Assembly: GCF_025370775.1 (NCBI RefSeq)
Contig: NZ_JAMXEX010000006.1
Location: 218,411 to 282,410, forward strand
From: Ancylothrix sp. D3o
Lineage (GTDB): Bacteria > Cyanobacteriota > Cyanobacteriia > Cyanobacteriales > Oscillatoriaceae
Reading direction: 5' to 3'
Length of the DNA: 64,000 nt
Below the pieces are notes generated by a model. It saw only the letters and a list, made by a program, of their open reading frames with translations. It did no database searches and was not told the DNA's origin. Below, piece by piece: positions 56,002 to 64,000 of the stretch; within the stretch, counting starts at the first letter, position 1, and the number at the start of each line of letters is the position of its first letter. The position numbers were made by a program, and so were the translations under genes.

Positions 56002-58170
56002 TTAAGCTTTCCCTGGCTGAACTCGCGCCCGAATTAAAATAGCCGTGATATTATCGTGGCCGTTATATTGGTTAGCGAGATCAATAAGCTGCCGGACACC
56101 AGTTTCCAGACTGGTATCTGGGCTGAGATAAGGTTGCAAGTGTGTTTGCCAGTGCTGTTCTAATAAATCATTATCCGTGAGTCCATCAGAAGCAAGAAGC
56201 AACAGAGTATCTTCTTGCAATTCAAAAAACTGGACATCAGGATGGACAAAATCTTCTCCGCGTGGCCCTAAAGCTTGGGTAAGTTGGTAAGCATCAGGAC
56301 GAGAGTAAGCCGTCTGGGCGTCAACACCTCGTTTAATTTCCCGCTGTCCGACTTCGTGATCTACCGTCAATTGTTTGAGGCCGTGCCGACGGGTTAGGCT
56401 ATAAAGCCGACTATCTCCAACGTGAGCCACCGCTAACTGAGAATCTTGCACCAAAGCTAACACAAGGGTAGTTCCCATCCGCCCGCTGCCAGAACTCATT
56501 TCTTTCTGGTTAATTTCATAGATAGCCTGGTTTGCCTGTTTGACACCGAGACTGATTTCCGCTTCGCTGGGGAATTGATCGCCGCACTGGCCTTGAAAAT
56601 AGCCTCTGAGAGTCTCCGTTGCCATTGCGCTTGCGACTTCACCCCCGGCGTGTCCCCCCATACCGTCGCACAAAATATAAAGACAGCGAGCGTGAATATT
56701 GCGTTTTTGAGGAGTTTGCAACGTATTTATAAGTGTTTCGATGCCAAAAAAATCCTCGTTATGGTCGCGCTGCTTTCCTATATCTGTAGCTCCAGCACTT
56801 TCTATAGATACCACTTGCAATGGTAGTATAATAGTAGGCATATCGTCGTCGAGATCATCGTCAGGGTCAATTGCCAGAGGGGCTGTATGTTCGAGTTCAT
56901 CTGAGATAGCATCAAGCCCTTCTCGCAATGTATCAATGTCTTGCACTTTGCCTTCGGTCATGTCGGCAAGCAATGCTGTTACAGAGCCCAATTGTGTACG
57001 CTGGGACTGCTGAAAGAACCATTCCCACAACCCGCCTAATTCTTGTAGGGTTAAAACAGTATGGGGTTTTTCGGGATACAGACGTTGCAGACAAAGATTG
57101 CCGCCTTCATCGACTCGGAGATTTTGTATTTCGAGTAAACTTTGCCGGTGTTGGGGGGAAAGCGCCTCCCAAAGATCCATCATTTTATAAAGCCAGCCTA
57201 AAAGGTTAATTGGCCCATTTTTGTCATTGCCCCACTCCTGTGAAAGCAAGGGTAAATGGGAGCGATCTTGGAGAACCAAAACTGTAATTTCTTCCTCTGT
57301 CCAAGCATCGTGAATTACTGGCAGGTTTCTTTGTAATTGGGGTAAAGCAGATAAATAAGATTGAGCGAGTTTCGGAATTGCCCAAACTTCCACACTATTT
57401 GCAAGTTGTTGTGATGGGTTTAAGGAAACGCGGGAAGCGACCACAGCAGCTAAAGGAGAAAGCAGGTAGGGCTTACAATCTAAAACCCGTACCTCAATTT
57501 CCGATTCGGCGGCATCTTGGGGGGGCAAGACTTCGAGAAGTTTGTAACGCCGTTGGGGGTCTAAAAATTCTTGTTTAAAAATAGAGGGTGAGGTTGGGGA
57601 AGAAACCGGCTCTGTCTCTGATGATTCTACCGGCTCGGTTTGAGGAAGTTGGAATTCTTCGGGTTCGGCAAAACGGGGTTGAAAGACTGTAGGTTGGCCG
57701 GTGGTGACAACGGGTAAGTTTAATATTTCGGTGGTTTCTTCGTCTTCAAAATCGCTCGGCTCTTGGGAAGTCTCGGTTTCTACCTCTGGCGGTGCGGTTT
57801 CTGCTGTTGGTTCTATGTTGTCGAGTTCCAGTGTCGAGGCCGAAAACGGTTCAACTTCATCGGCATCAGAGACGGCGGGTAATTCTTGAGTGGAGGTGGG
57901 TGCCGTATCTAAGGAGATAAAGACCGGCGTAGAGGTAAGGGGGGCCACATCGGGGGCTAACTGCTGGGTAAAGGTGGCCACCGGCGCACCGGAAATTACT
58001 GCCAGCCAAACGGTTCCAACCATTTCACCGCAGCTTTGACAGTCGAGAGCGTCTAGCGGCACTTTTGTTTGACAGGTGGGGCAAGTTTTTTGAGTTAGAG
58101 AGGTGCCGCACTTTTGACAAAAGTTGTTTGTGATCGGGTTGTGGAAATGACACTGAGGGCAGACAAGCAT
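56002..58170 (-). CDS. PP2C phosphatase with degenerate kinase-like region
   Basis: 722 residues. N-terminal zinc ribbons (four CxxC pairs in 4-50), a long Glu/Pro/Thr-rich linker (about 80-200), a central region (about 210-430) that resembles a protein kinase without its catalytic motifs (RYKLLEVLPP, VIHDAWTEEEITVLVLQDRS, WEALSPQHRQSLLEIQNLRVD), and a C-terminal PP2C domain (about 455-715). PP2C motifs are complete: RDHNEDFFG, CDGMGGHAGGE, HVGDSRLY, ASDGLTDND and GHDNITAI. It should dephosphorylate Ser/Thr with Mn2+ or Mg2+. Followed 62 bp later by the FHA kinase gene. Confidence 0.9.
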   Translation of the reverse strand: MLVCPQCHFHNPITNNFCQKCGTSLTQKTCPTCQTKVPLDALDCQSCGEMVGTVWLAVISGAPVATFTQQLAPDVAPLTSTPVFISLDTAPTSTQELPAVSDADEVEPFSASTLELDNIEPTAETAPPEVETETSQEPSDFEDEETTEILNLPVVTTGQPTVFQPRFAEPEEFQLPQTEPVESSETEPVSSPTSPSIFKQEFLDPQRRYKLLEVLPPQDAAESEIEVRVLDCKPYLLSPLAAVVASRVSLNPSQQLANSVEVWAIPKLAQSYLSALPQLQRNLPVIHDAWTEEEITVLVLQDRSHLPLLSQEWGNDKNGPINLLGWLYKMMDLWEALSPQHRQSLLEIQNLRVDEGGNLCLQRLYPEKPHTVLTLQELGGLWEWFFQQSQRTQLGSVTALLADMTEGKVQDIDTLREGLDAISDELEHTAPLAIDPDDDLDDDMPTIILPLQVVSIESAGATDIGKQRDHNEDFFGIETLINTLQTPQKRNIHARCLYILCDGMGGHAGGEVASAMATETLRGYFQGQCGDQFPSEAEISLGVKQANQAIYEINQKEMSSGSGRMGTTLVLALVQDSQLAVAHVGDSRLYSLTRRHGLKQLTVDHEVGQREIKRGVDAQTAYSRPDAYQLTQALGPRGEDFVHPDVQFFELQEDTLLLLASDGLTDNDLLEQHWQTHLQPYLSPDTSLETGVRQLIDLANQYNGHDNITAILIRARVQPGKA

Positions 58171-58214
58171 TTTGGGATGTGTTTTTGCGATTATTGTAAC
58201 TGCGTTTCAGCCGG

Positions 58215-58230
58215 GGCATTAAAAAATGCC
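58215..58230. repeat. Short hairpin upstream of the PP2C gene
   Basis: GGCATT (58215-58220) pairs with AATGCC (58225-58230) across an AAAA loop, 45 bp from the PP2C start. Could be an operator-like or leader element; no proof. Confidence 0.35.
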
Positions 58231-58351
58231 GTTTTCAGCGGCTTGCTTGGAGCGTGCGAGCCGGTCACGGTTGGCCTTTGTTTTCCTCTGCGTGCACCTT
58301 TTTTCTAAAATATGCGGCAATTCGACGGCTGGAATTTCGGCCCCGGAGTGA

Positions 58352-59062
58352 TTAGTTTTTATTGTATCGTTCGAGAGACTCAGCCCCGACTTTTAGGGGA
58401 AGTGTTTTGGCGCTTGTTGAGGTTGGGGTTTTTTTTTTGAGAAAATCGCCGCCGACAGGCTTTGAGGGTGCCGGTTTGGATACAAGCTGCTGAAGAAGTT
58501 TAATTTCTGCGGGGGTTAAGTCTCGCCACTGTTCAGGTTGCAGGTTTCCTAGTTCTAAGGGGCCAATGGCTACTCGCAGCAGGCGGAGGGTGGGGAAGCC
58601 TACGGCGGCGGTCATTCGTCTTACTTGCCGGTTACGGCCTTCGGTGAGGGTGAGTTGCAGCCAAGCTGTGGGGACGTTTTTGCGAAAGCGGATGGGGGGG
58701 TTGCGTGGGGGTAATTGGGGTTCGACCGGCAGTATTTCTGCAAGAGCCGGTCTGGTTTGCTGGTTTTGGATGGTTACGCCTTGCCTTAGTTGTTGAAGGG
58801 CTGTTTGATCGGGGATGCGTTCTACTTGTACCCAGTAGGTCCGGGGGTGAGCGAAGTTGGGATCGAGTAGTCGGTGTTGGAGTTTGCCGTCGTTGGTTAA
58901 TAAAAGCAGTCCTTCACTATCAAAATCGAGACGACCGGCAGGGTAGACGGATGGCACCGGCACATAGTCTTTAAGGGTTGGTCGGGGGTTCTGGGGATCG
59001 GGTTCTGTAAATTGGCTTAAAACGCCGTAGGGTTTGTAAAAGAGTAAATAACGATAAGACAC
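58352..59062 (-). CDS. rRNA pseudouridine synthase, RsuA/RluE type
   Basis: 236 residues with no N-terminal S4 domain, as in RluE, which modifies U2457 of 23S rRNA in E. coli. The catalytic Asp lies in [17 protein letters not shown], and the [13 protein letters not shown] motif is diagnostic of the RsuA family. The C-terminus has a basic Ser/Lys tail (about 195-236). It is upstream of the phosphatase/kinase pair but 180 bp away. The rRNA target in this organism is inferred only by family. Confidence 0.9.
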   Translation of the reverse strand: MSYRYLLFYKPYGVLSQFTEPDPQNPRPTLKDYVPVPSVYPAGRLDFDSEGLLLLTNDGKLQHRLLDPNFAHPRTYWVQVERIPDQTALQQLRQGVTIQNQQTRPALAEILPVEPQLPPRNPPIRFRKNVPTAWLQLTLTEGRNRQVRRMTAAVGFPTLRLLRVAIGPLELGNLQPEQWRDLTPAEIKLLQQLVSKPAPSKPVGGDFLKKKTPTSTSAKTLPLKVGAESLERYNKN

Positions 59063-59187
59063 TTTGGGGATGCCTGAGTTTTTGAGTTGATGGGTTTTAG
59101 GTTTCTCCAGAATATCTGGTTTAATAGGTTGTTTGGGTAGGTTTGTGGGAGTTCAGCTATGGGGCTGATGTTGAGATTGTTTAAAAA

Positions 59188-59230
59188 AAAAGCGCAGATG
59201 TTTTGGAGGGGTTAACAACTCTGCGCTTTT
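59188..59230 (-). terminator. Rho-independent terminator after the 65-residue gene
   Basis: An 11-bp perfect stem (59188-59198 with 59220-59230), 21-nt loop, and a long T-run on the minus strand. It lies 28 bp past the stop at 59258. Confidence 0.8.
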
Positions 59231-59257
59231 GAGTGATGAGGCTGTGTTGATGATTTT

Positions 59258-59455
59258 TTAGCGAAAAATGTCTTGTTGCTTTGTCATTTGAGGGGTTTGT
59301 TTGTTTGTTAAGGCTGGCTGAAGATTAAAGGTTAGGGTTGGTGTTTGGTTTGGTTTGGCGACGCGGGTTGTGTGGTTGCCAGAAGGGGATGACAAGCTCA
59401 TCAGTAAGTTGAGCAAGAACGTTAGGATAGCGGCTTGTAGTAGTTTTTCGAGCAT
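59258..59455 (-). CDS. Small membrane or secreted protein, 65 aa
   Basis: An N-terminal hydrophobic segment (LLQAAILTFLLNLLMSL) then a polar Thr/Gln/Asn-rich tail. An AGAGGG site lies 10 nt before the ATG and a strong terminator follows, so this is a real small transcription unit, in spite of unfamiliar sequence. Possibly a signal peptide plus short secreted tail, or a one-span membrane peptide. Confidence 0.65.
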   Translation of the reverse strand: MLEKLLQAAILTFLLNLLMSLSSPSGNHTTRVAKPNQTPTLTFNLQPALTNKQTPQMTKQQDIFR

Positions 59456-59579
59456 CGCAGATTACCCTCTGTTTGATGTTTCCTCACTCCTCATTTATGA
59501 ATGGTCACTGCGAGGGCTTTTGATCCATTCGAGTCTGGTGACGGGGGGATCAAGTGAGGGTTCCCTTTGATGTTGGCTG

Positions 59580-60800
59580 TTAGGTTTGGGTTTCTGTTTC
59601 GGCTGGTTCGAGGGTTGTTGGTTCGGGTGGGTCGGTTTCTGTGGCTGTTTCTTCAGCTTCTGGGATGGGTGAGGGTTCTGTTGCTTTTTCTTCTAGGGCT
59701 GGGGTTTCTACGGTTGGAGTTTCTAAGGCTGGAGTTTCTAAGGCTGGGGTTTCTACGGTTGGGGTTTCTACGGTTGGGGTTCCTACGGTTGGGGTTTCTA
59801 GGGTTGGGGTTTCTACGGTTGGGGGTTCGGGTTCGGGCGCCGGTGTGGGTTCAGGCGGTGGGTTGAAGGTTGGATCGATTAGGGCGCGGGCCATGCTGGC
59901 TGAGAGTTCGCCTTTGAGGAGTTTTGATAGGGTGTCTTGGCCTTTGGGGTCGTAGGTGATGAGTCGGACTGTGTTGTTAAAGGTGTTCTTGATGGGGTTG
60001 CCTTGTTCGTCAAGAAATTCGATTTGTACCCAGTTTTTGCCTGGGGTGAAGCCTTTTAAGTAGATGGGGTCCCAGCGATCTAAGATGAAGGTTTCGCCGT
60101 TAACGGTGACGCGAATCCGCCAGTCGGCGATTTCATCGTTTAGGTTTTGGTTGGCGACTAAGTGTAGGGGGGCGTTGGTGAGGTAGAAGTCTAGCATGAT
60201 TGGTTCTGCTCCGTAGCTACCTTGGGGTTGGCTGTAGGTGAGCAGGGGCTGGCTGACTTCGGGGGTGTTTTCAAAGGTTTTGCTGAGGATGTGAAAGGTT
60301 GTTTGGGTGTAGGCTCCTTCGTTTTTAAAACTTTCGTACCAGGGAGTTGTGGCAAATAGTCTTAGGGTGTGGGTTCCGGGGGTGATGTTTTCTAGGGTAA
60401 TGGGTTGGTTGAGGTCATAGATGGGTATGTAGGGTTGGTTGTCGAGGATCAGGTGAAGGTGGGGGCCAAGTCCTAAGTCGGAGTTTTTGAAAACTGGTAA
60501 ATCTTGGACTTGTAAGCGGACTTTGACGGTTGTATCTGCTAGGATTTCTTCGGGTTTTGGACTTAAAATGGCCACTTGAGGGCGATAAATATTGAGGTTG
60601 TCTCGCAGTTGTTGGATGAGTGGGGGTGGGGAAACTTCGGATATTTTTGGTGCTGATTGAGTTAATGTGTCGCTTTGTTGGTTGAGCCGGTCTGGTGGTT
60701 CATTTCGATTGCCACAGCTAACTAAACTGATAGTTAAAATAAGTGCGATTAATGTTGAGAGTGCTGCGAGTGCAGTGCCCCGCCAGTTGATGATAAACAC
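59580..60800 (-). CDS. Lipoprotein with (TPTVE)-repeat C-terminal tail
   Basis: I set the start at GTG 60800: AAGGAGG lies 9 nt upstream and the 36 codons before it in the open frame to 60908 are not signal-like. The 406 residues begin with a signal peptide ending at lipobox LVSC (Cys near 29), so the protein is a lipid-anchored envelope protein. The body (about 60-330) looks like Ig-like beta-sandwich domains (ITPGTHTLRLFATTPW, VTVNGETFILDRWDPIYL). The tail holds eight 5-residue ETP[TA][VL]-type repeats and an acidic end. I do not recognise the family. Confidence 0.72.
   Translation of the reverse strand: MFIINWRGTALAALSTLIALILTISLVSCGNRNEPPDRLNQQSDTLTQSAPKISEVSPPPLIQQLRDNLNIYRPQVAILSPKPEEILADTTVKVRLQVQDLPVFKNSDLGLGPHLHLILDNQPYIPIYDLNQPITLENITPGTHTLRLFATTPWYESFKNEGAYTQTTFHILSKTFENTPEVSQPLLTYSQPQGSYGAEPIMLDFYLTNAPLHLVANQNLNDEIADWRIRVTVNGETFILDRWDPIYLKGFTPGKNWVQIEFLDEQGNPIKNTFNNTVRLITYDPKGQDTLSKLLKGELSASMARALIDPTFNPPPEPTPAPEPEPPTVETPTLETPTVGTPTVETPTVETPALETPALETPTVETPALEEKATEPSPIPEAEETATETDPPEPTTLEPAETETQT
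59701..59820 (-). repeat. Eight 15-bp in-frame tandem repeats
   Basis: The 15-bp unit (GGGGTTTCTACGGTT with variants) repeats exactly eight times at 59701, 59716, 59731, 59746, 59761, 59776, 59791 and 59806. It codes ETP[TA][VL]-type pentapeptides near the end of the lipoprotein. Confidence 0.9.
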
Positions 60801-61522
60801 GCAGGCGATCCTCCTTATGCGAGTGATTGAATTTTTTAATTGAATCCTAGGGAAAGATTCAATGATGTGAGGGGTAGTGGTTTGGTTCGTAATGAGACTA
60901 ATAACCATATTCCCAGGTCTTGGCGCTTTAGAAAACGTTGTGAGGAGCGTGGTTTGAGTTAACGAGACTAGGGGTAGTAATGCTTACCTTTCAACGACTT
61001 TATGTAACGGTTTGTTGAGTTTTGTTACGTTAAAGGGTTTACCTCTTGACTTTTGGCGAATGTTTGGATGTCTAAGGAAGATAGCATCAAGGGTCTGGGT
61101 TTTTGAATTATTGTTAAGTAAATAGAAACTCTTGTCGAAGGTAGGCATATAATGCTTCAACAGCAGCCACCCGATAAGGTTGAATGTCCCTGTCCAAATA
61201 ATTATTTGGATTTATAATGGATGTTGCCTGCCGAAACTTGATAGGGAAGAGCAGCAAGAGCAAAAAGCGAAAATGTTCGCGCAAAGCGATAGCTTGCACT
61301 AAACTATAAAAGTTAAGAAGCCTGCCTGAAGTTTCTCTAAGAGCCGGTGTCCTACTTAACAAAAGATGGATTGCCGAGCAAGAAACTTTTATCGGGAATC
61401 AAAGCTTAACGGATAAATTAATTTATCCGATGGGGGCAACCCCATAAACCAATGAGTTGAAAGAAATTTCAGGTTATTGGAATGTATTTTCTCGTTCCTT
61501 GTCTCGAGAGAGGAGAGTCTCC
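60801..61522. other. psaA upstream region and long leader
   Basis: No accepted gene; a minus-strand frame 61114-61362 is not convincing. It holds the psaA promoter and the divergent lipoprotein leader, and a structured leader at 61410-61445. HLR1-like half sites occur (GTTACATA near 61010 on the minus strand), without a full RpaB repeat. Confidence 0.55.
61410..61445 (+). promoter_or_regulatory. psaA leader: 20-bp palindrome and adjacent GNRA hairpin
   Basis: A perfect 20-bp palindrome (61410-61429, centre AATT) is directly followed by ATGGGG-GCAA-CCCCAT (61430-61445), a 6-bp stem with a GNRA tetraloop. Both lie about 80-110 nt before the psaA start. Protein-binding site, or RNA structure controlling stability or translation of psaA mRNA. 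Confidence 0.55.
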
Positions 61523-63832
61523 ATGACGATAAGCCCTCCGGAGCGAGAGGCAAAAGTCAAGGTTGTTGTTGATAAAGACCCCGTTCCTACTTCTTTTGAA
61601 AAGTGGGGCAAACCCGGTCATTTTGATCGCACCTTGGCTCGCGGGCCAAAGACCACAACGTGGATCTGGAACCTGCACGCCAACGCTCACGATTTCGACA
61701 GTCATACCAGTGACTTAGAAGATGTATCGCGCAAAATTTTTAGCGCACACTTCGGCCACTTAGCAGTTATCTTCATTTGGATAAGTGGTGCTTATTTTCA
61801 CGGCGCTAAGTTCTCGAATTATGAGGCTTGGCTGACGAACCCGACGGGCATTAAACCTAGTGCTCAAGTGGTTTGGCCGATTGTTGGACAAGAAATTTTA
61901 AATGCTGACGTGGGCGGCGGTTTCCATGGGATTCAGATCACTTCGGGTCTGTTCCAATGGTGGCGAGCCAACGGCATAACAAACTCCTACCAGCTTTATG
62001 TAACCGCGATTGGTGGCTTGGTGATGGCAGCTTTGATGCTGTTCGCCGGCTGGTTCCACTATCACAAACGCGCTCCTAAATTGGAGTGGTTCCAGAATGT
62101 GGAATCGATGATGAATCACCACTTGGCAGGTTTGCTGGGTCTAGGCTGCTTAGGTTACGCAGGGCAACAAATTCACGTTTCTCTGCCGATCAATGCTTGC
62201 ATGGACGCAATTGATGCGGGCAAACCGCTGACGCTGGGAGGTAAGGTAATCGCCTCGATTTCAGACATTCCGCTGCCCCATGAGTTCATTTTGAACCCCA
62301 GCTTGATGTCTGAACTGTATCCCAAGGTTGATTGGGGAATTATGAAGGGTGTAATGCCTTTCTTTACCCTCAATTGGAGTCAATACACTGACTTCTTAAC
62401 CTTTAAGGGCGGTTTGAACCCGGTTACAGGCGGTTTGTGGCTAACTGATACAGCCCACCACCACTTGGCTTTGGCAGTGCTGTTTATCGTTGCCGGCCAT
62501 ATGTATCGGACAAACTGGGGCATCGGCCACAGTATGAAGGAAATCTTGGACAACCACAAAGGCCCGTTCACGGGAGAAGGCCACAAGGGTTTATACGATA
62601 TCCTGACAACTTCTTGGCACGCCCAATTGGCGATTAACTTGGCAATGATGGGTTCATTGAGCATCATCGTGGCTCACCACATGTACTCGATGCCTCCCTA
62701 TCCTTACATCGCCACAGACTACCCCACGCAGTTGTCGTTGTTTACCCACCATATGTGGATTGGCGGCTTCTTAATTGTGGGTGCCGGTGCTCACGGCGCG
62801 ATCTTCATGGTGCGTGATTATGATCCAGCGAAGAACGTCAATAACTTGCTGGATCGGATGATCCGTCACCGCGACGCAATTATCTCTCACCTGAACTGGG
62901 TGTGTATGTTCCTGGGCTTCCACAGCTTCGGGCTATACGTCCACAACGATACGATGCGGGCTTTTGGCCGTCCGCAAGATATGTTCTCGGATACCGGTAT
63001 TCAGCTACAGCCGGTGTTCGCACAGTGGGTACAAAATATCCACACTTTAGCTGCAGGCAACACTGCTCCGAATGCTCTGGCTCCGGCTAGTTATGTCTTC
63101 GGCGGTGATGTGGTCGCAGTGGGTGGCAAGGTGGCCATTATGCCAATCGCGCTGGGTACAGCCGATTTCATGATTCACCACATCCATGCCTTTACCATCC
63201 ACGTCACGGTTCTGATTCTGTTGAAGGGCGTTTTGTTCGCTCGCAACTCTCGCCTGATTCCTGATAAAGCGAATTTGGGCTTCCGCTTCCCTTGCGATGG
63301 CCCTGGTCGCGGCGGCACCTGTCAGGTGTCTGGTTGGGATCATGTGTTCTTGGGTCTGTTCTGGATGTACAACTCTATCTCGATTGTGATTTTCCACTTT
63401 AGCTGGAAGATGCAGTCGGATGTGTGGGGTACGGTGGAGCCTGATGGTTCCATCAGCCACATCACCGGCGGTAACTTTGCTCAAAGTGCGATCACGATTA
63501 ACGGTTGGTTGCGTGACTTCCTGTGGGCACAAGCTTCTCAGGTGATCCAGTCCTACGGTTCGGCTCTGTCTGCTTACGGTTTGTTGTTCCTGGGCGCTCA
63601 CTTTGTTTGGGCCTTTAGCTTGATGTTCTTGTTCAGCGGTCGCGGCTACTGGCAAGAGTTGATCGAGTCTATTGTCTGGGCACACAACAAGCTGAAAGTT
63701 GCTCCTTCTATTCAGCCCCGCGCTCTGAGCATCACTCAGGGTCGCGCTGTGGGGGTAGCCCACTACCTCTTGGGAGGAATTGCTACAACTTGGGCATTCT
63801 TCCTGGCTCGCATCATCTCTGTGAGTGGTTAG
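61523..63832 (+). CDS. psaA: Photosystem I P700 apoprotein A1
   Basis: Start ATG 61523 with an AGGAG ribosome binding site 8 nt upstream; the frame is open to 61457. 769 residues, near the usual PsaA length. It binds most PSI antenna chlorophylls, P700, A0, A1 and, with PsaB, the Fx 4Fe-4S cluster through [12 protein letters not shown]. Eleven membrane helices with many His-rich stretches. Thylakoid membrane; co-transcribed with psaB. Expression is normally light-regulated. Confidence 0.98.
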   Translation: MTISPPEREAKVKVVVDKDPVPTSFEKWGKPGHFDRTLARGPKTTTWIWNLHANAHDFDSHTSDLEDVSRKIFSAHFGHLAVIFIWISGAYFHGAKFSNYEAWLTNPTGIKPSAQVVWPIVGQEILNADVGGGFHGIQITSGLFQWWRANGITNSYQLYVTAIGGLVMAALMLFAGWFHYHKRAPKLEWFQNVESMMNHHLAGLLGLGCLGYAGQQIHVSLPINACMDAIDAGKPLTLGGKVIASISDIPLPHEFILNPSLMSELYPKVDWGIMKGVMPFFTLNWSQYTDFLTFKGGLNPVTGGLWLTDTAHHHLALAVLFIVAGHMYRTNWGIGHSMKEILDNHKGPFTGEGHKGLYDILTTSWHAQLAINLAMMGSLSIIVAHHMYSMPPYPYIATDYPTQLSLFTHHMWIGGFLIVGAGAHGAIFMVRDYDPAKNVNNLLDRMIRHRDAIISHLNWVCMFLGFHSFGLYVHNDTMRAFGRPQDMFSDTGIQLQPVFAQWVQNIHTLAAGNTAPNALAPASYVFGGDVVAVGGKVAIMPIALGTADFMIHHIHAFTIHVTVLILLKGVLFARNSRLIPDKANLGFRFPCDGPGRGGTCQVSGWDHVFLGLFWMYNSISIVIFHFSWKMQSDVWGTVEPDGSISHITGGNFAQSAITINGWLRDFLWAQASQVIQSYGSALSAYGLLFLGAHFVWAFSLMFLFSGRGYWQELIESIVWAHNKLKVAPSIQPRALSITQGRAVGVAHYLLGGIATTWAFFLARIISVSG

Positions 63833-63847
63833 CGAGTAACGATTTCT

Positions 63848-63889
63848 GGGTTTTGGGTTTGATACCAGTTGGTGTCAAATTCAAAACCC
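63848..63889 (+). promoter_or_regulatory. 19-bp stem-loop between psaA and psaB
   Basis: 63848-63866 pairs fully with 63871-63889 (19 bp, three G-U pairs) around an AGTT loop, without a following T-run. It lies 15 nt after the psaA stop and 37 nt before psaB. It is more likely an mRNA processing or stability element than a terminator. Confidence 0.7.
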
Positions 63890-63926
63890 TAAATTTCCAA
63901 GTCCCCGCAACAGAAAGTAAGGACTT

Positions 63927-64000
63927 ATGGCAACAAAATTCCCAAAATTTAGCCAAGACCTGGCAGCAGATCCAACAACACGGCGGATCTGGTACGGGAT
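63927..64000 (+). CDS. psaB: Photosystem I P700 apoprotein A2, 5' end only
   Basis: ATG 63927 starts MATKFPKFSQDLAADPTTRR, the characteristic PsaB N-terminus; 24 codons are visible before the window ends. PsaB pairs with PsaA to form the PSI reaction-centre core. It is 94 bp after psaA on the same strand, so a psaAB operon. Confidence 0.97.
   Translation, partial: MATKFPKFSQDLAADPTTRRIWYG

Noticed and set aside
60990..61045. HLR1 (RpaB) site in the psaA upstream region
   Set aside because: Only half sites resembling GTTACA were seen; the second half-repeat at the right spacing is too poor.
61046..61085. TTGACT with a 17-nt spacer as a psaA promoter
   Set aside because: The matching -10 hexamer is weak, so the promoter position cannot be supported by eye.
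61114..61362. Minus-strand frame of 82 residues in the psaA leader
   Set aside because: No ribosome binding site and no family; overlaps the psaA upstream region.

Overview
The window is chromosomal DNA from an oxygenic cyanobacterium, most likely a filamentous Oscillatoriales-type species. It carries psaA followed by the start of psaB, the PSI assembly factor gene ycf3, petH with a phycobilisome-linker-like N-terminus, a phosphoribulokinase with the four redox cysteines of the CP12-regulated form, an FtsH protease, and several small families found only in cyanobacteria (for example DUF4327). Signalling proteins are numerous and many-domained, and intergenic DNA is rich in short repeats, both typical of large filamentous genomes. 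I saw no rRNA, tRNA, CRISPR array, transposase or prophage.

Layout. 1-6.5 kb: alpha/beta hydrolase (cut by the window edge), GH31 alpha-glucosidase, an unknown helical protein and ftsH, all on the minus strand. 6.5-13.3 kb: GT4-type glycosyltransferase, a YoeB-type toxin-antitoxin pair, homoserine dehydrogenase, gatC, ycf3, a 43-residue protein gene and a metallophosphoesterase. 13.4-24 kb: a 1338-residue hybrid histidine kinase, valS, an MFS transporter and an ABC1/UbiB kinase. 24.2-32.8 kb: a protein built of eight ~61-residue repeats, recN, then an intact GAF-GAF-PAS class III nucleotide cyclase next to a degenerate paralogue. 33-38.5 kb: inorganic pyrophosphatase, panD, a PAS histidine kinase and glycogen phosphorylase.

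38.6-44.7 kb is the most unusual part. Four minus-strand genes, three of them overlapping, encode a TPR-CHAT (caspase-like) protease with an intact His/Cys dyad, a small helical protein, a 507-residue protein with a C-terminal membrane hairpin, and a DUF429 RNase H-fold protein. The first three match the published outline of CHAT/TPR conflict systems (CATRA-type, recalled and not verified here); the DUF429 gene looks like an addition.

44.9-54.7 kb: Uma2 nuclease-fold protein, trpS, a MetF-like reductase, petH and prk (divergent), a copper-type P-ATPase and small cyanobacterial proteins. 54.8-59.1 kb: an FHA-Ser/Thr kinase and a PP2C phosphatase that carries a degenerate kinase-like region form a phospho-switch pair, followed by an RluE-type pseudouridine synthase. 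59.2-64 kb: a small membrane protein, a repeat-tailed lipoprotein, and psaA-psaB with a structured leader and a long intercistronic stem-loop.

Two features run through the window. The hexamer RCCGGY is strongly over-represented while the usual cyanobacterial HIP1 octamer GCGATCGC was not seen. Blocks of G+T-rich and A+C-rich sequence alternate without following coding strand. Several starts are set inside longer open frames using ribosome binding sites or family length.
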